Source: Omphalotus guepiniiformis
Taxonomy: Eukaryota; Basidiomycota; Agaricomycetes; Agaricales; Omphalotaceae
Direction of reading: 5' to 3'
DNA: 64,000 nt
NCBI GenBank assembly: GCA_028554645.1
Contig: JAQOOI010000074.1
Span: forward strand, 186,001-250,000
A program made the position numbers and the translations under genes. The notes under the pieces were generated by a model. That model did not search any database. It saw only the letters and a list, made by a program, of their open reading frames with translations, and had not been told where the DNA came from. Positions 1 to 10,941 of the stretch are shown piece after piece (within the stretch, counting starts at the first letter, position 1; every line of letters begins with the position of its first letter).

Positions 1-569
1 TTGCCAAGCGTGTTTTGATGTACTTGGAATGGCAGTTCCGAATCCCAGTAGCGCTGGCCAGGAGCTTTGTTTGAGTTGGTATTACATATATGTTTGACCT
101 GCTAGTTGTATGCGCTCAAAGATTGTGCGCGACAACGACGAAAGGTAAGATATCTATGTTGAAGCTGAGAAGCTGAGTGACATCCAGTCGCGACCACAAG
201 ACAGACGTTGGGCGCCCCGCGCCAGCGCTTATCTTCCCATCTCACTTATTCTTAACTCTTACGGACTCAAAAAGGTGATATCCTCTGATGTCCTCGTTTT
301 CTGGGAATAATCTTACTGATTCAGAACAGGAACAAAGGAAATACATAACATCCACGCTTCCATTGACTATGATGGGGTGATCTACATCATGGGTTTTGGG
401 TTTTGACCGGCATAGACGGTGTTCCCTCTTACATACGCAGTTATAAGTTATACAAGAATCAAAGCTAAAGTTCAAAGAGGTCTCTGCCACACCCCCAACT
501 CGTTTCAGCCTTTCATCCGGTCATAAACGTTATACCCTCTCCTCCCCCCCAAGGCCCTTCGAACTCAGT
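1..569. other. Left-edge stretch without a recognised gene
   Basis: I see no convincing coding region here. There is one short minus-strand open frame (about 242-490) with no signal peptide, domain or splice context, and it is probably chance. The last 100 bases before position 570 are pyrimidine-rich with a C run at about 541-550, which looks like a fungal core promoter for the gene starting at 570. Confidence 0.5.
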
Positions 570-1501
570 ATGAGATCCCTCGTTGTTCTGGTTTTCACTC
601 TTTTCGCGGTGGTCCATGCAGGGAGTACGTATACTATCACTGCTCCTCCTAGCCTGCCAACCGCAGCCCTAGCGCCCGTCAGTACGTGTTTTTTTATCCT
701 TCTTGAAAAAAAGCTTCCACTGAAGGACTATGTACCTCTCAGAACGTCAGGACACGGCAGAAATAAACAGTGCACAGAGCTTTTACTCTGCTTGTGTCAA
801 TTCATGCACGGATGTCGTTCAATCTGCTGTTGTTAGCTCTCGTTTGGCGATTGATAGTTCTGATGCGTTTTGTGATGATTTTGGGGATAGACCTGGGAGT
901 TCGAACTGTTTCGTAAGTCTTTCCCTCCCTCCCTCACTCTCTCACTCTCTTCCCCGTACTAAAATAAACAATTCTCCAGTGCGGAAACTTCATCGAAGAC
1001 CCAACAAACATCGGTTCATCCGTTTCATCATGCGCCAGCGCGTCGTGTACGGGTGTCCCAAGCGATATTCAGACGTTCCTTGACTTCCCAGATGGTTTCT
1101 TAACGACTTATATCGCAGATCTTAATTCTGTTATTTGTGATCAGAGGCAGTTTCCTGCGCAGAGTTTCACTGGGTCTGTGCAGCCTACGAATGGGGCTGC
1201 GTCGGCGTCGGCTTCTGCGAGCGGTAGTTCGTCAGCGTCGTCCGCGTCGTCGGCGTCTTCGAGTGCGAGCGCGGGGAGTTCGGCGGGTACGGGTGCAAGT
1301 GTTAGTATTACTGCTTCTTCTTCTTCTAGTGGTTCAGCTTCTTCGACTGGGAGTGCAAACGCGAGTTCTACATCTAATGCTGCGTCGTCGCCCCGTGTTG
1401 GATTTGGTGTTCCCAAGACACAGTTTTCGAACCCAATTGAGTTGGCGGTGTTGGCGGTTCTTGCTATGCCGCTTTTCGTTGCGTTTACGCGTTTGCTTTG
1501 A
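570..1501 (+). CDS. Secreted Ser/Ala-rich, probably GPI-anchored cell-surface protein
   Basis: Three exons (570-681, 743-912, 980-1501) join in frame to about 267 residues. The N-terminus MRSLVVLVFTLFAVVHA is a signal peptide. Just after intron 1 the sequence reads KRQ, a possible Kex2-type site. The middle part carries about eight cysteines (for example ACVNSC and SCASASC), suggesting a small disulfide-bonded domain. After that comes a long low-complexity Ser/Ala/Gly tract, and the protein ends in a hydrophobic tail (ELAVLAVLAMPLFVAFTRLL) without following charge, as in a GPI-attachment signal. This layout is common in fungal wall proteins. The cysteine spacing does not let me assign a CFEM or other named domain, so function is unknown. 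Both introns have canonical GT-AG ends. Confidence 0.75.
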
Positions 1502-2243
1502 TGTAGTATATTATCATACCAAAAACTTTGTTTGGGGTTTTGTCATAATAATGTAGGGAGACTTTGATTAGGACGTTTGGTACATAGGAGAATCTAGGTA
1601 GTGTTTTGGGTCGATGGTAATAAATCGTATATAGGACTTGATAATTGCAGCATTGGATCATCTTTCCGCTTAGGTCCCTGTCGTGAGAGGAGAGATTTGA
1701 CCGCGACTTGTGGCTATGTCATCAAAATCAGGTTTCATCTTCGACGCGACGTGCGTGTAGTACAGCCCCCTCAAGGTCGAATTGTTCGCGACTCCTGCTG
1801 AGCAACACTCGCAGTTTCTTCTGGGTACTGATTAAATGGATTTGCATGTCCATTCATCCTTATAGTGTCCTTCATATGCAGCAAGAAAATGCTCAAAAAT
1901 ATTCAAGATTATCAAGGCTGTACACAAACCACGATGGACCCATCAAGGTCGACTGTCACTTTGATGCGACGTCCTCCGAAAGATTGAAACCAGTCACAGC
2001 GCCGAGGTACATTACAACCTCCATCAGGAACTTTAACACTCTCTTGGCATTTTTCCATCTATAAAACATAGCAAAATGTCATCCTCGATTCCTTACGCTG
2101 GACGCCCCCCCTCCCCTACCCACTCACCCCCCACCCCAGCCCACTCAAGAGCGCTGGTCGTTCTCTGAACTATCAATTTTTTCAAAGAATTCGTTCCGAC
2201 TCGACTACTTTCCATAATTCGCTTTTGTTAACGGCCCCCCGTC
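1502..2243. promoter_or_regulatory. Intergenic region and promoter of the 2244 gene
   Basis: No gene is seen in this 740-base stretch. A TATAAAA element lies at 2060-2066, about 180 bases before the next start codon. It is followed by a strongly C/T-rich tract at about 2102-2146, a common feature of core promoters of highly expressed filamentous-fungal genes. Start-site use is inferred, not shown. Confidence 0.45.
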
Positions 2244-3701
2244 ATGCCCTCTCTAACCTTATCCCATGCTTTCTCCCTCGCTCTCATCGCAGGAGGCGTA
2301 GTTTCCGTCTCTGGTGCTCCTCTCTCTCGTAGATTCACTGCTCCAGTTCCTCGAGAGGAGCAAACCAAAGGCGCAAGAGAGTACATGCAAGAAGCTCTCA
2401 ACTCCTACCTATCCACTCAAAACATCCCCTCCAAGAGTTTTTACCCTCTAGAGAGTTGGACCACAGTCGACTACACCAACCCCAATGCAGCAGAAGCCAA
2501 CAACCTAGCTTTCCTCTCTTGCGATAAAGTACCGAACCCATCAGGGAACGGATCTTTGTTCTTTTTCGAATCTTATAGTTCGTTCGTACAGGATTTGGGG
2601 AAAGCAGTGGAGATTAATCAGACGGATAGTTCTGAGTATGATAGTGCGAGGGATTTACAAGCGAAAGCTTGTGGACCTGATCTTGTTGATGCTGTTGGGG
2701 ATGCTTTGAAAGTGTATATCTCACTTGGAGCTGGGAAACCACCTGCGAATGCTTCTGATCCTGCGTTATTGATGTGGGCTCAAACGCAGTATGCCCCGTA
2801 TATGGATGCGCAACTCAAGTGTCAGGTTTCGACGACGAATTATAATGCGGAATCGAGTAAATTGTTTGGGAATAATGAAGGGATTTTCTCTGCTGCTGAG
2901 AAGAATCTTGCTCCTCTTCTGAAGAATTCTACGGTTGATTATCCTGGGTTGACGATGAGAATTGGAGGTTCTACGACGAATGGATCGTCTGGGGCTGGTA
3001 ACGCCACCAACGGTGTTATCGTTCCGTATTATAGCATTCCAGTGTTAAACGGTACCCTCAGCGCTTGGGCTCAAAACGCTGGTCTCACACCATTCTCATA
3101 TTCCAGTTCATCGACTTCTTCCAATTCCACCACCTCTTCTTCGTCTAATAGCACCAAATTCGTTTGGAATAACAAGAAGAAACACGCTAGTGGGAACCAT
3201 ACCACTGAATCCCATGCTTCCCAATCAAACGATACCTTCGCCGCTGCTAAAATCGAGATTAGTGCGCAATCTATGGGATCAATGGTTGTGTTTGCTGGTC
3301 CTTGGTATGACCTCGACCGTGCAGCTTCTGCACTTATCAATCCCACAGACGATATCTCCAAAAAAGGTGTCCCTGTTTTACAGAAATACTATGGCTCGGC
3401 GAGTAAACCCGGTCCAGCAGCCATCCGCAATAGCAAAGCGCTCATTGCTTACAGACCCAAGATTTCAATTCAATTCCACGATAACTCGAGCTTTAAGAGT
3501 TTCAAGGACTCGCAGAGTGAAGTTGGGTTGAGTTTGCCGTTTGTTGGTTTGTCAGCGAAGAGTGATAAGAGCTCTAATGCTACGCAGTTTCATGATCAGA
3601 ATAATACGGTTGTTTGGGAGGATAAGAGTCAGGTTGCGTATATTTTGGGTTATGTGCAGGAGAATTTCTGGGATGGTGCGAAGAATTCTACTTCGAGTTG
3701 A
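2244..3701 (+). CDS. Secreted protein of unknown function, 485 residues, intronless
   Basis: A single uninterrupted frame of 485 codons. Residues 1-25 form a signal peptide ending in VSGAPLS, followed by a possible dibasic site (RR at about 29-30). The rest is soluble and rich in Asn/Ser/Thr with many N-glycosylation sequons. A Ser/Asn-rich spacer at about residues 285-325 splits it into an N-terminal part with a few cysteines and a C-terminal part. The C-terminal part contains blocks such as GPWYDLDRAASALINP and SKALIAYRPKISIQF and ends with a WEDKSQVAYILGYVQENFWDG-like segment. I know of similar unnamed secreted proteins in basidiomycetes but cannot give a catalytic role. No membrane anchor follows the signal peptide. 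Lack of introns is unusual beside its intron-rich neighbours and fits a strongly expressed secreted product. Confidence 0.8.
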   Translation: MPSLTLSHAFSLALIAGGVVSVSGAPLSRRFTAPVPREEQTKGAREYMQEALNSYLSTQNIPSKSFYPLESWTTVDYTNPNAAEANNLAFLSCDKVPNPSGNGSLFFFESYSSFVQDLGKAVEINQTDSSEYDSARDLQAKACGPDLVDAVGDALKVYISLGAGKPPANASDPALLMWAQTQYAPYMDAQLKCQVSTTNYNAESSKLFGNNEGIFSAAEKNLAPLLKNSTVDYPGLTMRIGGSTTNGSSGAGNATNGVIVPYYSIPVLNGTLSAWAQNAGLTPFSYSSSSTSSNSTTSSSSNSTKFVWNNKKKHASGNHTTESHASQSNDTFAAAKIEISAQSMGSMVVFAGPWYDLDRAASALINPTDDISKKGVPVLQKYYGSASKPGPAAIRNSKALIAYRPKISIQFHDNSSFKSFKDSQSEVGLSLPFVGLSAKSDKSSNATQFHDQNNTVVWEDKSQVAYILGYVQENFWDGAKNSTSS

Positions 3702-4091
3702 TTGATTTGTAGAGGGTAGTCACAGTTGTAGTGGGTCACAATGAACACGGAGAATGATTCTTTATAATTATTCTGTATATCAGAGTAAGCATGACGATCC
3801 AAAGTACATCGTACAAGTACCAACACAAGTAAGGACCTATACACTCGACGTTGGTCGCTGTATGAGATCCAGCACCTTAGGATCTACACCCGAAAAATCC
3901 CTATTCTTCAATCGTCGACTAGCCAGCTCACGTTTCGCCAACCAAAGATGAAAAAGATGTATACAATCCTTGAACTACAGAGAAATGAGAATAATGAATA
4001 CACAGATAGCAACTACGCAATAGCGAATAAGTCTTACCACAACAAAGATACCCAGCCCGATTGAATTTCGGATCCTATTACAAACATAGTA
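3702..4091. other. Convergent intergenic region
   Basis: This holds the 3' flanks of the secreted-protein gene (plus) and the RING-CH gene (minus). No coding sequence or structured RNA is recognised. Confidence 0.5.
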
Positions 4092-5504
4092 TTAAGTCGT
4101 CAAATCGCATCTATAGGCCGCCAGAGGGACATACCACACAGGATCCATACTCTGCACCGCGTGTTCGGTCAAGTAGTCCCAATACCACGAATTCCCACCA
4201 AGCAACTCAGGTGCAAACCTCGGTGAGGGATTCACAATCGCAGCAGCATGTGGATGGATACCCAGAAAGTACCGCAAAGGACTAGAATATTGTGCACCGA
4301 GGTACAACAGTTTCCCCATCCCACTCGCCACGAACGGTTTGAGCAACCCCAGACACACCGAAATGTTAGCGTACTGCGTCACACCATCAAGCGCCTCCAA
4401 CGTATCCCTCACAGGACCAGGACCGTCCACTGCACCACCATCACCATCAGGCAGTGCTTGCTCACCCACCTCCTCATCAGGCCGATGTTCAATCTCCAAA
4501 ATCGCCTCTCGTTCATCTTCCCCGCCAGGTCCTACTTGCCGCCTAAACTCCCTCCGCATACGAAAGTTCTTAAAAAATCCAGTCCTTTTCGGCGGTGTAG
4601 TACCCAATAACCAATGTGAGAATCTGTGAAAAGTTTCGTTGTAGATTATTGTCGTTCCTAGGACTATGAACCCGAATTTGTATATGCTCGGAGGCCAGAA
4701 GGAGGGTATTGGGCGATCGATCCTATTTGAGTACGCTAGGAGTCGCATACGAGATGATGCTGGAGGTGCGCTTGGCCATAGGAAGAAGAAGGGTATGAAA
4801 CCTCCTAGAGATTCGAAAGATGTGAGTGATAGTCGGATTGGTGTGAGTGGGAATAGGAAACAGTGAGTCCACGACCAGTTTGAGGGATTGTCGGTTAAGA
4901 GAAGGTCGAAGAGCCTAGATACTTTTCGCTCAGCACGACGAGATCAGACTTCCTATACAGGTAGACGTACTCTTGTCCGAAAAACTCCCTCACGGCAACA
5001 GCCCCATACCCCGTCCCCACAGCGATGAGACTCCCAACTGTAAGCGCTCCAAGACCAAACAAAGACGTCGTAAAGAACCCCATTCCTGCAGCATGCATCA
5101 CCGTATCTCCTAGAGTCAACACCAAACTCGACGCAAGTAGCGGTAAACTACGTTCAATCTGATACTCGAACCCACATTGAGGGCATTTTGGTGTGTTCAA
5201 GTTCAAGTTGGTGTCGCGCCCGCCTGGTTTTTTGAGTATGGATTCCATGAGACATGATTGGTGTGCTATTAGAGTACATTTGCATGGGTGGACCCAGGCT
5301 CTTGGTGGGTTTTCTGGTGCTGGAGTTGGGTAGGATGAGTGAGGTTTGAGTTGTGATTGAGAGAAGGTTCAGCGCGAACCGTCATAGTGCTCTTCATCTC
5401 GACAGATGTAGCATTGCTTGACCTGTTGGTATTGGTATATCAGTTTGATAAAGGAATGAAGACATGGAACATACTCGCAGATCGTCGATTGTAGGAATTG
5501 ACAT
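4092..5504 (-). CDS. RING-CH (RINGv/MARCH-type) membrane E3 ubiquitin ligase
   Basis: The start ATG at 5502-5504 gives MSIPTIDDLR. After a first intron come VKQCYIC, the acidic RDEEHYD stretch, and, after a weak GTTCGC-donor intron, PRAWVHPCKCTLIAHQSCL and KCPQCGFEY. This is the C-x2-C ... C-x-C-x4-H-x2-C ... C-x2-C pattern of RING-CH fingers. Such proteins transfer ubiquitin to membrane substrates. Behind the finger are two hydrophobic segments (LPLLASSLVLTLGD and GFFTTSLFGLGALTVGSLIAV). After a further intron (donor GTACGT, acceptor TATCTAG near 4910-4970) come more hydrophobic segments (PFFFLWPSAPP, FGFIVLGTTIIYNETF), an acidic loop, and a long C-terminal part ending at 4092. It is therefore a multi-pass membrane ligase, probably of ER or endosomal membranes. 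The substrate is unknown. It is shorter than Doa10/Ssm4 and closer in size to small fungal MARCH-like proteins. Confidence 0.8.
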
Positions 5505-5658
5505 GGTGGTGGTAAATGTTATAGAGTGGCACGCGACTTACATAAATATTTCAGTATTTCACTGCCAGTTTTGAACGTTGACACATTGCTGTAGATGATT
5601 ATTACACTATAAAATTACAACAGAACAACCGGGAGTTCGTAGGAGTTCATACACTACT

Positions 5659-7920
5659 TTACAATAAATTTTGGTCCTGCGACTCGGTCACAATCGCACC
5701 ATGATCATGGTCTTCATCTTCGACAGCCCTAACATCCTCATCACCGGCCAATTCCTTGGATCCCATCGCTTCAACATCCTCTTCCTCTTGTTCTACATCT
5801 GCACCTTTTCCTTTCTTTCCCTTAGCCTTCTTGCTAGACTTTCTCCCTTTCGTCTCCTTTGTCTGGTTCTCATCCGGCGGCCGCAAAGATTCTATATCAA
5901 AAGCACGTTCATTCATGAAGCACAAGCCCGAGAAAGAACAGACATACCATGCTTGACCTCTTTCAAAGCGTACACTCTATAAAGCTGCAAGACTGCCTGC
6001 TCCTTGTCCTTGGCCTCAATCATTAAATCCACATCCATCGCCACGTCTTCCATATCAAGCTCTTCAGGCAGCTTCTCACACCGATCCGCGTGCGCTCTTC
6101 GTTCCATAAGCGTCACCGCCCCAGGACGCGGCTCGCTCAGGTGCTGCTTCGGTTTAATGCCTCTCCGGTTAAAGATCGCGTTTGCGCGCTTGATGATCTC
6201 GGAAGGAGGGATAGATGAGGGGTTTAGTGCATCGTGGTGATAATCTGTTGAATGAGAAAAAGGTTCAAAAACTGTTGATTAAAAAGAAATCTGGGTATAC
6301 CAAAAACGAGTGGGACATCCAGTTCTTCGCAAATGGGCAGGAGATCCTCTGCATTGTAACACAGCTAAACGAGAATTAAGCAGGGCAACCACGGTCAAGC
6401 AAATTCACGCGAACCTCATCGTTCTCCAACACCAACCTAGCCCTGACATCCTGCGGCAACATTTCTCTGATTGTGCTCTTAATCCTTTTAATCGTAGCCG
6501 ATTTATCGTCATAAACACCACCTCCCTGCATCCGGAAAAGAACAAGCATCCAAAAGCGCTCAATCAGCACCGACGATACCAGGCCTATAGAACACCCCTC
6601 ACATGGATAACCAAGACACTGTCCTTCCCCAACCCCATCAAGTCCATCATCTCACAATGATACTTCAATTCCCTCACAGAAGACTCGATAACCCCAGGCT
6701 TCGGACTGCCAAGCTGGGTGAACTGACCAGGATGTGAAGTCAATCTGTGGCCGTATCGCTTCGCGAGTGCGCCGGCTTCTGCGAGCTCGGAGGCGCAATA
6801 CTCGAGCGAGTAACCGTACGTCCCGTGGGACGCAAAAGGGAACATCTCTGAGGAAACACGCAGGAAGCTGATGTTCTGTGCGAACGGGGGTCAGTGTCGG
6901 GGATACTGGGTAGATGTGAAAAGGCCTACGTTATCTTCGTTCCATTGTATCATCGTCATGAGATCTTGAACGTTTTTACGACCGAGTTCCTTGACCCACT
7001 CGATGCCGTTCTTTATGATCGAATCAATTCTACGTTCAATGAATGTAATGTCACAACTTGAAGTATGCAAGTATAAGTGTTGAGGGACCAACTCACCGAC
7101 ATGTCCTCGAACAGAACACTGCATTAGCGGCAGGTTTCTTGTTTCGTAGAACCGTGTTCAAGCAAGCGTAACCTAGAAGAATACAACTCAAGTCAATGTC
7201 CCTCGAAGGCAATGAAGTGCCGAAAAGTCGATACTGACCAAGACGTCCTCTGAATTTCGTCTCGCGCCTCACAACATCTGGAATGACATAAACAGGCTCA
7301 GGTTTCGGCTCCCTGGGCTTCCTGGTTTTCTTCTTCTTCTTCGACGGACTTTCGGGCTCATAAGCCTCGTCACCCCCATACTTCAAAATATCATCGAAAG
7401 TAATACTTCCCGCAGCTGGATCATCGTCTAATTTGACTCGTTTCCCCTTCTGCGAAGCCTTCGTCTTGCTGGCTTTTCTAGTCTTCGGTTTCGGAGACCC
7501 AGAGTCGAAATCGTTTTCGTCTGTCTCATCTAGAGAACTCAACTCTGAACTATCTGTGTCTTCATTCATGAAAGACATTCCGCGCTTCCTCTTCGCATCA
7601 TGCTGCACATCATCCTTCGAATCATTCTCATCGACCAAAGTAGCGGTCGGGGTGGCCAGTTTTTTGATCCTCGCGCTCCTCCTTTGCTGTACCACCACAC
7701 CCCCATCGCCATTTTCTTCGTTCATTGACATTGCGTGCACTTGTCTTCTCAGACTTGGCCTCCTAAATTCGATAAGAGATACTCCCAGACAGGGTTTTCC
7801 GCTGAATAATGCCTGTGAATACAAAAAGGGACGAATGGCCGAACGTGAGGTGAGAGAGCGAAGCATATACCGAGAAGCTCTGCTGAGTCTGACAGCCCCG
7901 CCATTTTGCTGAATACACAC
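5659..7920 (-). CDS. UVE1: UV-damage endonuclease (UVDE/Uve1)
   Basis: Uve1 nicks DNA 5' of UV photoproducts and other lesions, starting an excision pathway independent of classical NER. The spliced frame shows the whole TIM-barrel signature: RLGYACLNTVLR, IEWVKELG with MIQWNEDN, ISFLRVSSEMFPF, LTSHPGQFTQLG, VLVIHGGGVYDDK, LVLENDE, VFDYHHDALNP and KQHLSEPRPG. These include the His/Glu/Asp metal ligands of the family. Splicing at CAT|GTGAGG ... CAG restores the IHGGG motif. N-terminal to the barrel is a basic and acidic disordered region with a KKKKKTRK cluster (nuclear-signal-like), and the C-terminus is Lys/Glu-rich. The start at 7920 is chosen because only the unspliced reading joins it to the body. 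It adds about 63 residues rich in Arg/Ser with a single acidic residue, like a mitochondrial presequence. Internal Met64/Met66 (7731, 7725) could start a shorter form. Confidence 0.93.
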
Positions 7921-8235
7921 TTGAAGTTGAAGAGATCGATCTCGCGTTGCGTCATATCATGTGACTTATACGTGGTTCGTGCTGGGTCGATGCTCAGATG
8001 TAATCTTACTAGTCTTACAAGGGGGACAAGACGATTGATGGTAAGTAACTAACATTGATGCATTCGCTATGCTACTATTAAAGGTGAGATGGAAACGAGA
8101 AACTACGAGAAAGCGAGAGAGAAAATGATGCAATGGAATGAGTAAATATAGACGAGTTCACTTATCTAGGTAGCCAATATTCAGCGGCAGATGCATATAA
8201 CCAAGAAAGAGCGATATCCATGGAAGGCAGTAGTA

Positions 8236-9488
8236 CTACCACTCAAATTCTCTGAGCCATTATTAGATCTCGAATGGTGATAATTGAACAATTCTGCATG
8301 CTTACCCTGTGCATTTGGAGAACAGATAATCCTTCCCATTGACATGTATCATGCCATCTTTCAAGATGCACTTCCATTTGTTTTTCACCCTCGCAACCTT
8401 ATCAAGAATTCAAAACTCCGCATACGCAAACCAAAACATCCCACGAACCTTATCATACGTGCAGAACACGATGTCCGTCTCACCTGCCCCACCTTCCTCA
8501 GCTTCTTCCTCATCCCCAGTATCATCGTCATCCAAGTCACTGTTGATCGCCTCCGAATCAGCAACGTTCGAGGACGTCGATGCCTGCGGCTGAGGTAACG
8601 AAGGATGCGACGACCTCGGTGCATACGACGGCGGTGGAGGCGTATCGTCCTCCTCTGAATCATCCGAAGCAGGCCCATCAAGTTGCGGGATCCGTCCGCC
8701 ACTTCCCCCTCCGCCAGATGATGCAACAGCTGTCGAAGGAGTAGCAGTAGTAGAAGGGGTACTTGATGTTGCCGGAGCTGCGGAAGGTGACGAAGACGCT
8801 GCTGCCGTCGGCGGTATGTACGGTCTGCCTAAAGGAACACCGGCTCCATTGGTAGGCATGGCTTGCACAGGTGGCGGACCAGGGGGAAATGAGAGCACGC
8901 TAGTTTGTCCTCCGTATTGCGGCGATTGCTGTGACTGACGCGCGCCGTTGAGCTGAGGACCTGGAAGGGGCGGAAGAGCATAAGATATAGGTTGAGACAA
9001 CATGTATCTTGTGTCCACAGGTTCTGTTTTGACGCCTCCAGGTGGGGGAGGCTGTTGCACGTAAGGAGGCGCGGCGTATGCACCTTGCATTATGTGCATC
9101 GGATGAGTAGGATAAGGATGGTGTTGAGGAGGGTGAGGTGCCGCTGGTGGTGTTTCGAAGTCAGCGACATGTGAGGCAATGACTTTATGTTCCCATTTCT
9201 AAAATCAATGGGTTTGAAGTCAATTTCCCGAACCAAGACACATTTGAAGGAGCGCAAACAGCAGAGGTCTCTTGACGGCGGTTCAGGTACTCACGCTTTG
9301 TAATTCAGCTAGAACATCCTCCGACACGCCATATTCCTCGAATTCAGGCTTAATTGCAGCCATAACTTCATCAATGACCGACCGATATATTCCAGGCTCC
9401 AGGGAAAACCACAAGTCGTCATTACACAATCCAAGAAGGCTACTTCCGAAATGACGGGAATGTAGCTCACCACAATTTTATTCGACAT
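8236..9488 (-). CDS. TOA1: Transcription initiation factor TFIIA large (alpha/beta) subunit
   Basis: TFIIA stabilises TBP on TATA DNA for RNA polymerase II. The start MSNKIV (ATG at 9486-9488) is followed after an intron by PGIYRSVIDEVMAAIKPEFEEYGVSEDVLAELQS, the N-terminal helical-bundle segment. A long Pro/Gln/Ser-rich, poorly conserved linker follows, and after it the acidic EAINSDLDDDD stretch and the C-terminal beta-barrel strand IVFCTYDK. The last exons give VARVKNKWKCILKDGMI and NGKDYLFSKCTGEFEW followed by the stop (8236-8238), the invariant family ending. The last intron (phase 2 at GG|GTAAGC, acceptor ggctcag) is needed to obtain this ending, which supports the model. It shares the region 9489-10001 as a divergent promoter with the plus-strand gene at 10002. 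Confidence 0.95.
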
Positions 9489-10001
9489 CTTTATCTTTTC
9501 TTTTCTTTTTGCACACTTTCCGATATTTAGGGGAAATACGGTAACGCTGAGCGCTAGCTAGGGCACGGCGACGACGATTGCGACGACAGTGCCACTGCAG
9601 GCGGACAGGTGGTGGGAGAAAGTAAGAGAAGGCTCCTTATATACTTTGATGCCCGTGGTAGCAGACCCATAGTTCAAACTCCGCTCCCCTGACTCAGATG
9701 ATTCGGCAATTCCCGACAACGCACGGACCATCTCGGCAGGAACGGCAGCATGTCAGAAGGTTATGTGGCGTACCTGTACCTGCATTGAAATTGCTTCTGC
9801 ACCACCATGACTTCAGTGACTCCAGCGCGTTGTCAAGTGGCTCTCTAAGTATGACGAGCCTTCTGCGGCGCATGTTTCTTCTGAAACTCCTTAAAAGCCA
9901 ATAGAAACCAAGAACGGATTCACAAATTTGAGTCCGTGACCTCTTCTACTCGTCTGAATTTCTTACACAAGAAATACAACCTTGTTTTGAACATCACTAC
10001 A
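9489..10001. promoter_or_regulatory. Divergent promoter between TFIIA subunit and coiled-coil protein genes
   Basis: About 510 bases between two head-to-head start codons, with no coding sequence recognised. The part next to TFIIA is a run of T/C (about 9489-9510). No clear TATA was assigned. Shared regulation of the two genes is possible but not shown by the sequence. Confidence 0.4.
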
Positions 10002-10541
10002 ATGCCTCTATTCAAGACGAGTCCTCACGAAACCACTCCTCCTCCATCCAACGAGGTTAACGGCGGCCCGACTCGCAAAAGCACTCTCTTCGGCCGTCAT
10101 CGATCTGTTTCTCCTCATTCCACAACCGATCAGTCCTACCGCACCAGAAACTCTGACAGGTCCTTAGATGACTCCAGTGTAGGCCGCGCAGGAAGCACCC
10201 GCAGCGGCGGTTTCTTTAGCCGTTTTGGTGGTGGTGATGGTGGGTTCCCACACAACGACCCGTCTATCATGGCTGCTCGTCAGAAGGTCTCCGATGCAGA
10301 AGAGGCGGAGCGGGAAGCTGATCGTGCGTTGATTGCGGCGAGGAATATGGTTAAGGAGGCTAGGGACCATGTTAAGTTCCTTGAGAAGGAGGCTGAGGAC
10401 GAGTAAGTTTTTGAGCCATTTTAATTTGAACTCATTGATGAATGGCTCGTTTGCTTGTTTAGTGCGCGTCGTGCGAAGGTCAAACAAGCTGAAGCTAAGG
10501 TTGTCTCCAAGTCTGCTCGTGCTCTTGGACGACATGGATAA
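10002..10541 (+). CDS. Small conserved coiled-coil protein (159 residues)
   Basis: Two exons (10002-10402 and 10463-10541, intron GTAAGT ... TTTAG) give 159 residues. The first 85 residues are Ser/Thr/Arg-rich and disordered, with a Gly/Phe patch (GGFFSRFGGGDGGF). Residues about 88-150 form one long charged helix (ARQKVSDAEEAEREADRALI and onward, ending KQAEAKVVSKSARALGRHG), predicted as a coiled coil. There is no signal peptide or membrane segment. It resembles small uncharacterised basidiomycete proteins of the same design. I cannot name a function. An upstream in-frame ATG at 9936 exists, but the start MPLFKTSPHETT is preferred because the sequence before it looks like 5' UTR. Confidence 0.75.
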
Positions 10542-10941
10542 ATGTTCGCTTCTGAACAATGGAAATATATCACTGTACTTATAGTCCAATGTATGTATCA
10601 AACTTGTACTCCTGTTATACGACGGTTCGATGGCCGGACAGTATTTATGTATAGCACCTTACCTACCCTTATACCCTGTCGAGTCAGACAACATTTGTAA
10701 CTTCTTGAAATCAAGCGTTGAGTGGAGCGATACTACGAGTGGTCTATCAGTGTGAGTAGTAAAGTAATAAAGGGATTTTTGTTGACAAAATCCCCTTATC
10801 TAAGGAACAAACAGTATGAAACTGGGCAAAGCTGTCTGATGTTGGTCATGTACACAGCCTCTCATACCTTTGACCATAACCCTAACCAACGCCTGGGTCT
10901 GACACCCATCATCCCCTCTATTCTGTCAACTCACCTTCAAT
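10542..10941. other. Intergenic region upstream of the BAR-protein gene
   Basis: No gene is seen in these 400 bases. The stretch holds the 3' flank of the coiled-coil gene and the promoter of the Rvs161-type gene, with a pyrimidine-rich patch just before 10942. Confidence 0.4.

Noticed and set aside
1137..1556. 139-residue Arg/Leu-rich plus-strand frame
   Set aside because: Shadow of the Ser/Ala-rich exon in another frame. The composition (Arg and Leu runs) is what GCG/TCG-rich sequence gives out of frame.
7749..7955. Alternative Uve1 start at 7955 with an intron ending in TTCACAG
   Set aside because: Every frame through that splice meets a stop codon before the conserved body, so the unspliced reading from 7920 is preferred.
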